DNA of 5,220 nt, taken from Acidobacteriota bacterium (lineage in GTDB: Bacteria > Acidobacteriota > Thermoanaerobaculia > Multivoradales > JAHEKO01). The stretch spans positions 1-5,220 of the forward strand of contig JAUWSP010000243.1 of NCBI GenBank assembly GCA_030610025.1, read 5' to 3'. The position numbers and the translations under genes are program-made. A model generated the notes under the pieces. The model was not told where the DNA came from, did no database searches, and worked only from the letters and a program-made list of their open reading frames with translations. Of this stretch, positions 1 through 5,220 are shown one piece after another (within the stretch, counting starts at the first letter, position 1; the number at the start of each line of letters is the position of its first letter).

Positions 1-898
1 AGGAAACCGGTAGAACGGGGATGCGAGGTAGGGCCACATCCTCGGGTCGCAGGCGTCGGGCTCCTGGCTTGGAGGCCCAGCCTGGCGAAAGGGGATCGCC
101 CCCAAAGGGAAGAAAGTTGATGGAGCGACGCATGATACTGCATGGCAGCCGCCAGTTGCCGTCGGGATAGACGTCCCCGAATGGGTATCCGTCCTCGGCG
201 GGATCGGTATAGAGCACGACTCCCGCTGCACCGAAGCGTTGAGCGTTGTGCACTTTGCGGCCTTCTCCCGTGCTGAAATTCCGCAGGAGGAGGATCTTGC
301 CTTCGAGCTCGATTCCCAGATCGACAAGCCGTTGGAGGTCCGTCTCAGAGCCGAAGTGACCGTAGACCACCTGGCCCGTGGCCTCGCCAGAGGGTGAATA
401 GCCGCTCCAGCCCGGGTGGAGGTCCGTTACCTCGGTATAGGGGTCTGCATCGATGCGATCTTCCGTAGTCGCTATCGATTCGAGGACCGGCTCGACCAAC
501 TCCAGGGATACGGAGATTGGAGCTGGCAGATAGGCATCGTACTGGACCGTTTCGGTTGGAATTCCGAAGGACTCGAGTTGCTCTTGTAGATACTCCACCG
601 TAAGTCGAGTCCCTTCCGATCCAGGAAGGTGTGGGCGACTGGACAGCCACTTCAGGTGCTCCCGAATCCGCTCGGTCGAGATCGAGGATTGAAGTCGCTG
701 CTCGATTTCGACCTGGCGACTCGATGAGCTGGGCGAGAATCCGGCGAGAGGGCTCGCTTCCTGCGCATTCAGCTGCTCGAGGCCACACAGGCTCAGGGTG
801 AGCGGTGCCGCGAGGATCGTGACGAGGCTGAGGAGCACCCCGGCTGGTCGCCGTTGTGCAGCCACAGCCCGTTCTCGGGCTATTTTGCGGCCTCTCAT
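1..898 (-). CDS. Exported M28-family peptidase-like protein (GCPII/transferrin-receptor type), 3' end outside window
   Basis: Open from an ATG at 898 to the left edge without a stop: 299 codons, the N-terminal part of what is normally a protein of about 700 residues. The start overlaps the stop of the upstream M28 gene (ATGA), with a modest AGGTG 8 nt before it. A basic N-terminus (residues 1-17) is followed by a hydrophobic stretch (about 20-37), which suggests a signal peptide or anchor. Residues 75-135 resemble the segment before the protease-associated domain (HLKWLSSRPHLPGSEGT; compare YLTEEPHPAGSERN upstream). A PA domain spans about 170-275, with EGKILLLRNF, NAQRFGAAGVVLYTDPAEDGY and GDPLSPGW. 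These match GCPII landmarks (NAQLAGAKGVILYSDPAD, GDPLTPGY). The zinc ligands would lie beyond the window, so catalytic competence cannot be judged; inactive family members such as the transferrin receptor exist. It is clearly a diverged paralogue of its upstream neighbour. Family is confident, activity unknown. Confidence 0.88.
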   Translation of the reverse strand, partial: MRGRKIARERAVAAQRRPAGVLLSLVTILAAPLTLSLCGLEQLNAQEASPLAGFSPSSSSRQVEIEQRLQSSISTERIREHLKWLSSRPHLPGSEGTRLTVEYLQEQLESFGIPTETVQYDAYLPAPISVSLELVEPVLESIATTEDRIDADPYTEVTDLHPGWSGYSPSGEATGQVVYGHFGSETDLQRLVDLGIELEGKILLLRNFSTGEGRKVHNAQRFGAAGVVLYTDPAEDGYPFGDVYPDGNWRLPCSIMRRSINFLPFGGDPLSPGWASKPGARRLRPEDVALPRIPVLPVS

Positions 899-3057
899 TC
901 GGCTGGCACCTGGGTTTGGGGCACCAGGGTCTGGGCCTGTCGCATGAGCTCGGCTACCGTCTCGAACCGTTCGGTCAGCAGTTGAAGCTGTTGGGAAGCC
1001 AACTCCCAATCCTGCTCCTCGACTGCTTCTCGCACGCCAGGCAGCGACATCGCGGCATAGGTGTAGCGCGGAGCGTAGAGGAGGTGCTTGAACCAGGGCC
1101 GTCCTGGAATCCCCTCCGGGTGTAGAAACTGGCGTTCGACAAGCAGCAGGATCTGATTGAGATCAGCAAAGCGCCCTGGTGCTGGAGGTTGGTTGCTATC
1201 GAGCGCCCGACTGACGAGATCCTGCAATCGATCCGCCTCCTGACGCCATGCCTCTGCGGCGTCTCTGGCCGCCGTCAGGTCGAGCTTCTGCTCGACGTCG
1301 GGAATGTCCGTCAAGGAGTCGAGGAAAGCCGCCACCGTTTTCGCATAGGCCGAGTAGTCGAAAGGATAGACCTCGGCATTGGCGAGTCGCAAAGCCAGCC
1401 GTCCCCAAACCTCGACCATGGCGGTCATGTACCGAAACCCCGGATCTCCGAAGTGGGTCATCCAGTAGAAATTGTCGTATTGCGAGTGGTAGACGCCGTA
1501 GGGCCCGTCGAAGGAAAGGTTGGCGATCGGGATGCCCAAGAAGTTGAGAAAGACGGTGTAGTCCGAGCCGCTTCCCAGGTCGTTGTCGACCAGCTCCGCA
1601 GACCCTGATCCGCTCGAGTCGGCTTCTCTGCGCCGTTGCCAGGTCTCGAAGAGGTCCCGCCTCGTGTTCGGGTCGATTACATCTCGTGCCACCGACTCGA
1701 TGAGGGGATTGAGACTGGCTACGGCGCTGGCCGCCAGATCGGGTCCACTGGTGGAGCTGTCGACGTTGAGATAGGCGATTGCGTTCTTGCCAAGCTCGCC
1801 GGCGAAGTGCTCCCCCCATTCGGTGGAACCGGTGAGGTGCCACTCCTCCGCATCCCAGCTCGCCAGAACCAGGGTTCGGCGAGGGCGGTGACCCGACCGG
1901 GCCAGATTCCCGAGTACTCGAGCCGCCTCCAGGAGGGTGGCGGAGCCGCTACTCGGATCGACGGCACCGTAGACCCAGGCGTCACGATGATTTCCAAGAA
2001 TCACCAACTTTTCCGGGTCCTCGGAGCCGCGAATACTGCCGGTCACCACCTGAATGGGCCGGCGACCCTCATCCATATCGACCTTGACTCGAACCTTGGT
2101 AGGACCGGCTCCCACGTGGTAGGTGAACGGCAGACCGCCCTGCCAGGAATAAGGGGCTACCGGGCCTCCGAGGCTCTCCAGGATCGGCTTCGCATCACGC
2201 CAGGACATGGGCACGGCAATGATGTTCGGAATCGAGGTTGCCTCAGACTCTTCAATCCTCTTCTCGCCTTCTATCGAAGGCCACCCTGGGGTAAGGGGAT
2301 CGCCGGGAACGATGAAGTCGTAGGTGATGGCACCTCGCTGAATGTGACTCTCGGGTCCCCAGGGTCCGTTGGGAAAGACCTCCCCCTTCCTGTACCCATC
2401 TTCGGCCGGGTCGGAGTAGATGATGAGAGCCTTGACTCCGCGCCTCTGCGCTTCCCATGCCTTGAAGCCTCGATAGCTGTAGGGCATCGAATAGCGGACG
2501 ATGGCAATCTTGCCCTCGGGGTCGATGCCCTGACTCTCGAGCCAGTCGTAGTCGGCAGGATTGCCGCTGTTGGCGTAGATGACCTCGCTCGTGACGTCTC
2601 CAGAGGCCGACATACCCAGATAGGTCGGTCCGACATCGCTGGACCAGGAATCCTTGTCGACCTCGTAGCCGTCTTCGCGCAACGAAGCCTCATATTCGAA
2701 GGGCTCCAGCATCGAGACCTTCACTTCGCGAGGAAAGGGGAGGAGGACTTCGTACTCCAGGAGTTGGACATCCTCCAGTCCGTATTCGAGAAAGCGATCA
2801 CGGGTGTACTCTGCCAGACGCCGGTTTCGCTCCGAGCCCGCCGGGTGAGGCTCCTCGGTGAGGTAGCGGAAATGTCGGCCTGTGCTCTTGGCATCGAGCA
2901 GGTCGAAGAGCGCGTCCTCTGTTTCTAGCTGGGTCGAGGCCGCGTCGGGCGAGAATCCCGGGACGTCGTTGTCGGGGCCGAGGGCAGACTCCAACCGATT
3001 CACGGGACTTCCCACCAAGATCGAGGCGAGGAGAATCACCGCTGTGAACCGGCTCAT
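895..3057 (-). CDS. Exported M28-family zinc peptidase, glutamate carboxypeptidase II-like
   Basis: Complete, 720 residues, close to human GCPII (750). A probable signal peptide covers residues 1 to about 25 (hydrophobic core TAVILLASILVG). The PA domain lies at about 155-260 (EGKIAIVRY, IIYSDPAEDGY, GDPLTPGW), the M28 catalytic domain at about 335-550, and a helical transferrin-receptor-type dimerisation domain at about 590-715. By hand alignment with GCPII the two-zinc site is intact: His357, Asp367 (bridging), Glu405, Asp433 and His524, with Glu404 as general base, in NHRDAWVYGAVDPSSG, WDAEEW, NVDSS and YGVYHSQYD. The family calcium site is mostly kept (Thr256, Glu413, Glu416; Tyr becomes Trp259). 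Residues that bind glutamate in GCPII are largely absent, so an aminopeptidase or other exopeptidase role is more likely than glutamate carboxypeptidase. It starts inside the S9 stop codon (ATGA) with AGAAGG 7 nt upstream, and ends in an ATGA overlap with the next paralogue. Confidence 0.95.
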   Translation of the reverse strand: MSRFTAVILLASILVGSPVNRLESALGPDNDVPGFSPDAASTQLETEDALFDLLDAKSTGRHFRYLTEEPHPAGSERNRRLAEYTRDRFLEYGLEDVQLLEYEVLLPFPREVKVSMLEPFEYEASLREDGYEVDKDSWSSDVGPTYLGMSASGDVTSEVIYANSGNPADYDWLESQGIDPEGKIAIVRYSMPYSYRGFKAWEAQRRGVKALIIYSDPAEDGYRKGEVFPNGPWGPESHIQRGAITYDFIVPGDPLTPGWPSIEGEKRIEESEATSIPNIIAVPMSWRDAKPILESLGGPVAPYSWQGGLPFTYHVGAGPTKVRVKVDMDEGRRPIQVVTGSIRGSEDPEKLVILGNHRDAWVYGAVDPSSGSATLLEAARVLGNLARSGHRPRRTLVLASWDAEEWHLTGSTEWGEHFAGELGKNAIAYLNVDSSTSGPDLAASAVASLNPLIESVARDVIDPNTRRDLFETWQRRREADSSGSGSAELVDNDLGSGSDYTVFLNFLGIPIANLSFDGPYGVYHSQYDNFYWMTHFGDPGFRYMTAMVEVWGRLALRLANAEVYPFDYSAYAKTVAAFLDSLTDIPDVEQKLDLTAARDAAEAWRQEADRLQDLVSRALDSNQPPAPGRFADLNQILLLVERQFLHPEGIPGRPWFKHLLYAPRYTYAAMSLPGVREAVEEQDWELASQQLQLLTERFETVAELMRQAQTLVPQTQVPAE
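907..911 (-). promoter_or_regulatory. Weak ribosome binding site for the second M28 gene
   Basis: AGGTG lies 8 nt before the ATG at 898, inside the last codons of the upstream M28 gene. It is weaker than the site before the first M28 gene, so this gene probably relies more on translational coupling through the ATGA overlap. Confidence 0.45.
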
Positions 3058-5135
3058 TCGGCGGCCTTCTCAGTCTGTCGTTTCTCTCCCTTCAGATACT
3101 CGCCGAACCAGGCGATATAGCGCTCGTACAGATCCTTGATGTGAGATGGCGTGCCGATGCCGTGATACTCACCTGGATAGACCACCAGCTCGGTAGGCAC
3201 TCCCAGTTTCTTGAGGGCCAGGTAGAGCTGCTCTGAATTGATGATGGGCACGTTCCAGTCCTTCTCGCCGCCCAGAATCAAGGTCGGGGTGACGACGTTC
3301 TCCACCCGGTTGTACGGGGAGAGTTTGTCGTAAAGGGCACGGCTTTCGGGCTCCCAGGGCAGGCCGAGCTCGTTCTCCCACCATCGCTGGTACTGATCGT
3401 GACCGTAGTTGACCACGTAGAGCGTCGCACTGGCGCCCGTTGCAGCAGCCTTGAAACGGTCGGTTTTGGTAATGACATGGTTGGTCAGCATGCCGCCGTA
3501 GGACCAGCCCGACACCGCCAGACGGTCAGGATCGGTCCATCCACGTTCGATTGCATCGTCTACCGCGGCCATCACGTCCTCGTAGTCCGGCTCGCCCCAG
3601 GCCTGCCAGATTCCCAGGCAGAACTCCTGGCCGTAGCCAGTGGAGCCTCTGGGATTGGGCATCAAGACGAGATAGCCGTTGGCGGCAAACAGCTGTTGCT
3701 CGAAATAGAAGCTGAAGTCGTACTGGGCCTGGGGCCCACCGTGAAGCCGCAGGACAGTGGGGTAGTGGGTTCCCTTCTCGAAGCCTGGCGGTTTGATGAC
3801 CAGGCTCTCGATCTCGGTTCCATCCTTGCTCTTGAATCGGATCTTCTCGACTTCGCCGAGCTGAATGCCGGCCAGGAGCTCGGTGTTGGTCTGGGAGCGC
3901 TGCTCCAGCTCGCCGTTCTGGAAGAGAAAAACCTCGTTGGGAAGCTGCGGCTCGCTCACGAGTACTGCGATGGCTCCCTCGGCTCCGAAGTCGAATCCGC
4001 CGACTGCCCTCGGGCCTTGAATCAGGCGTTCAATTGGGCCGCCGTTCGCCGACACTCGAGCGAGATTCTGCTCGCCGCTGTCCTCGAGGAGAAAGTAGAT
4101 CGTGTCCTCATGTGGGGAGAACCGGGGACGATAGACCATCCGGTCCAGCTCCTCGGTCAGCAACTCGAATCCACTGCCACCCGACGATGACACTGCCAGA
4201 TGGGCCGTGCCATAGAGGGCTCGCGCTGCTGTTTCTATGTTCGAGGTATGGGCGATCAGCTTGCCGTCGGGACTCCAGCTGGGAGAGGCATCGGGTCCAG
4301 GGTTCGTGGTCACCTGGGTCAGGCTGGCCCCCTTGTCGGTATTGTTCGCGGAAACCACCCAGATATCGGTGTTGTAGTTGGCGTCTGGATTCTCTGTCCG
4401 GTTGCTGGTGAAGGCCATCCGGGCGCCATCAGGTGACCAGGCAGGCGCGGAATCATCGAAGTCGCCAGAAGTGATCTGGGTCGTCTCCTTCGTTGCCAGG
4501 TCGAAGACGTATAGGTGATCGCGGCGGCTGTCGAGGTAGCCGACGTAGTCCATTTTGAACTGCTGGCGAGTCACGACCCAGGGTGGTGGAGTCTTCTCCT
4601 CGTACTCCTCACCTTTCTCGTGGGCTTCCAGTTCCTCGGGCTTGGGATCCTTCAGCACGAGAACCAGCTTCTTGCTGTCGGGGGACCATTCGAAGGAGTT
4701 GACACCTTGCGGCGTATCGGTGATCTGCACGCCTTCGCCGCCGTGGCGGAAGAGAGTCCAGACCTGGGTCTTGCCCTCGTCTCGGGCCGAGAGAAAGGCC
4801 AGGTGTTGTCCATCGGGGCTCCAGCGCGGGCTGGAGGACGACACCTTCTCCCCGGTCAAGGGTCTGGCCTCGCCTCCGGCGCTGGACACCATCCAGATCC
4901 GGGTGTTGGACTTATCCTCTTCCAGGTCGTAGGTGGTCACGGTGTAGGCGATCCAACTGCCGTCCGGCGATAGCTGGGGATCGGCTACGCGGCCAATGCG
5001 GAAATAGTCGTCGACCTCGAGTGGCCTGGGGTCGCTGCCCGCCTCGGCAGCATTCTCCTCGGCTATCACGGCCGGTGCACCGCTCAGAAGCAGCAGAAAA
5101 ACGGCCGACAGAACGAGCTTGCTTGTGACCTTCAT
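3054..5135 (-). CDS. Exported S9-family serine peptidase (prolyl oligopeptidase / acylaminoacyl-peptidase-like)
   Basis: Complete, 693 residues from the chosen ATG, typical for the family. Residues 1-25 form a clear signal peptide (MKVTSK, then LVLSAVFLLLLSGAPAVIA) with likely cleavage before Glu26. Residues about 40-420 form a TolB/PD40-like beta-propeller: LSPDG at 55-59, WSPDG at 105-109, WSPDS at 150-154, WSPDG at 233-237 and 287-291, FSPHE at 339-343, and a degenerate blade near 379-393. A Lys/Glu-rich segment (162-181) precedes a GYLDSRRDHLYVFD stretch (199-212) common in S9C-type enzymes. The alpha/beta-hydrolase domain (about 430-685) has the oxyanion-region HGGP (465-468), nucleophile Ser545 in GWSYGG, Asp626 in GGEKDWNVP and His658 in GEYHG. 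It should cleave short peptides that enter through the propeller, outside the cytoplasm; exact specificity (dipeptidyl, acylaminoacyl or endo-oligopeptidase) cannot be read. First gene of the apparent operon, ATGA-overlapped with the M28 gene. An in-frame TTG at 5201 is less likely as start. Confidence 0.96.
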   Translation of the reverse strand: MKVTSKLVLSAVFLLLLSGAPAVIAEENAAEAGSDPRPLEVDDYFRIGRVADPQLSPDGSWIAYTVTTYDLEEDKSNTRIWMVSSAGGEARPLTGEKVSSSSPRWSPDGQHLAFLSARDEGKTQVWTLFRHGGEGVQITDTPQGVNSFEWSPDSKKLVLVLKDPKPEELEAHEKGEEYEEKTPPPWVVTRQQFKMDYVGYLDSRRDHLYVFDLATKETTQITSGDFDDSAPAWSPDGARMAFTSNRTENPDANYNTDIWVVSANNTDKGASLTQVTTNPGPDASPSWSPDGKLIAHTSNIETAARALYGTAHLAVSSSGGSGFELLTEELDRMVYRPRFSPHEDTIYFLLEDSGEQNLARVSANGGPIERLIQGPRAVGGFDFGAEGAIAVLVSEPQLPNEVFLFQNGELEQRSQTNTELLAGIQLGEVEKIRFKSKDGTEIESLVIKPPGFEKGTHYPTVLRLHGGPQAQYDFSFYFEQQLFAANGYLVLMPNPRGSTGYGQEFCLGIWQAWGEPDYEDVMAAVDDAIERGWTDPDRLAVSGWSYGGMLTNHVITKTDRFKAAATGASATLYVVNYGHDQYQRWWENELGLPWEPESRALYDKLSPYNRVENVVTPTLILGGEKDWNVPIINSEQLYLALKKLGVPTELVVYPGEYHGIGTPSHIKDLYERYIAWFGEYLKGEKRQTEKAAE
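3065..3070 (-). promoter_or_regulatory. Ribosome binding site for the complete M28 gene, inside the S9 coding end
   Basis: AGAAGG lies 7 nt before the ATG at 3057, within the codons for the last residues of the S9 protein (EKAAE). With the ATGA overlap this supports re-initiation by ribosomes finishing the S9 gene. Confidence 0.65.
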
Positions 5136-5140
5136 CTGGA

Positions 5141-5150
5141 TTCCCCCCTC
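5141..5150 (-). promoter_or_regulatory. Ribosome binding site that fixes the S9 peptidase start
   Basis: On the minus strand the purine run GAGGGGGGAA lies 5 nt before the ATG at 5135 (about 7 nt from the last G), good Shine-Dalgarno spacing. The ATG opens directly onto a signal peptide. The in-frame TTG at 5201 would add 22 polar residues in front of the signal sequence and has no comparable purine run in the short stretch visible before it. Both facts favour 5135. Confidence 0.75.
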
Positions 5151-5156
5151 GTGAAT

Positions 5157-5182
5157 GCCCACTTCGATGGCTCGAGATGGGC
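5157..5182. repeat. 26-nt imperfect inverted repeat (hairpin) upstream of the S9 gene
   Basis: GCCCA (5157-5161) can pair with TGGGC (5178-5182), and TCGA (5164-5167) with TCGA (5172-5175), around a 4-nt loop (5168-5171). Between the two stems are one wobble pair and one mismatch. The hairpin ends 21 nt before the start codon and 6 nt before the GAGGGGGG ribosome binding site. No T-run follows on either strand, so it is not a standard intrinsic terminator. It could be a dyad operator, an mRNA 5' structure, a weak end signal for the upstream gene, or chance. Confidence 0.5.
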
Positions 5183-5197
5183 GAGAACTACAGAGCT

Positions 5198-5220
5198 TCA
5201 AACTTCCAGCACGATCTTGC
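5198..5220 (-). CDS. Possible last codons of an upstream gene (reads KIVLEV then stop)
   Basis: Entering from the right edge on the minus strand, one frame reads Lys-Ile-Val-Leu-Glu-Val followed by TGA at 5200-5198, leaving 62 nt before the S9 start. C-termini of this kind (GKIVLEV-like) occur in zinc-type or quinone-oxidoreductase-like MDR dehydrogenases, and the two bases before the Lys codon (GC) would allow a Gly. Six codons are far too few for identification; this may simply be non-coding sequence. Confidence 0.22.

Noticed and set aside
345..788. Minus-strand open frame of 147 codons in another frame near the left edge
   Set aside because: It overlaps the second M28-like gene in a different frame; the M28 frame has PA-domain motifs and runs open to the edge, whereas this one is arginine/serine-rich with no family likeness.
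780..795. Lipobox around Cys38 of the second M28-like protein
   Set aside because: The residues before the cysteine are Leu-Ser-Leu; the -1 position should be Gly, Ala or Ser, so signal peptidase II processing is not supported.
1636..2928. Long plus-strand open frame (430 codons) opposite the complete M28 gene
   Set aside because: It lies wholly antisense to a gene with clear domains and catalytic residues, its translation shows no recognisable domain, and GC-rich codon use readily leaves such frames open.
895..3057. Naming the complete M28 protein glutamate carboxypeptidase II
   Set aside because: The zinc site matches, but most glutamate-binding side chains of GCPII are missing by hand alignment, so only the family name is supported.
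3399..4190. Plus-strand open frame (263 codons) opposite the S9 gene
   Set aside because: Antisense shadow of a well-supported peptidase; no family resemblance and no credible independent ribosome binding site or context.
5157..5182. Intrinsic terminator for an upstream gene
   Set aside because: The stem is short and imperfect and no T-run follows on either strand.
5173..5201. Possible sigma-70 promoter with TTGAAG as -35 before the S9 gene
   Set aside because: At 17-nt spacing the -10 position reads ATCTCG, a poor match to TATAAT, and no better pair is visible in the short upstream stretch.

Overview
The window carries one minus-strand block of three consecutive genes for exported peptidases. 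The DNA is moderately GC-rich, coding is dense, and Sec-type signal peptides precede large extracytoplasmic hydrolases, so a bacterium living on peptides or protein fits. The combination of an S9 prolyl-oligopeptidase-like enzyme with glutamate-carboxypeptidase-II-like M28 enzymes is common in Acidobacteriota and related Gram-negative lineages. That placement rests on general protein style only; no marker gene is present.

Reading in the direction of transcription (right to left), the right edge (5220 to 5136) holds what may be the last codons of an upstream gene, a 62-nt gap with a 26-nt inverted repeat, and a purine-rich ribosome binding site. Next comes a complete S9-family serine peptidase (5135 to 3054): signal peptide, beta-propeller with repeated SPDG motifs, and alpha/beta-hydrolase domain with an intact Ser-Asp-His triad. 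It overlaps by ATGA a complete M28 metallopeptidase of the glutamate carboxypeptidase II / transferrin-receptor type (3057 to 895), which has every zinc ligand. That gene in turn overlaps by ATGA a second gene of the same family (898 to 1), which leaves the window after 299 codons, before its catalytic domain.

The ATGA overlaps point to one transcript with coupled translation. The likely shared task is stepwise breakdown of peptides outside the cytoplasm: the S9 enzyme cuts oligopeptides or releases short N-terminal fragments, and the M28 enzymes trim the products. The M28 family normally dimerises, so the two neighbouring paralogues could form homodimers or a heterodimer; this is inference. 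The complete M28 protein keeps the metal site but, by hand alignment with human GCPII, lacks most of the side chains that read a C-terminal glutamate, so it should not be annotated as a glutamate carboxypeptidase.

I found no RNA genes, mobile elements, CRISPR arrays or convincing promoter. The window looks like an ordinary catabolic operon; the points worth a second look are the paralogous M28 pair, the altered specificity pocket and the hairpin in front of the first gene.
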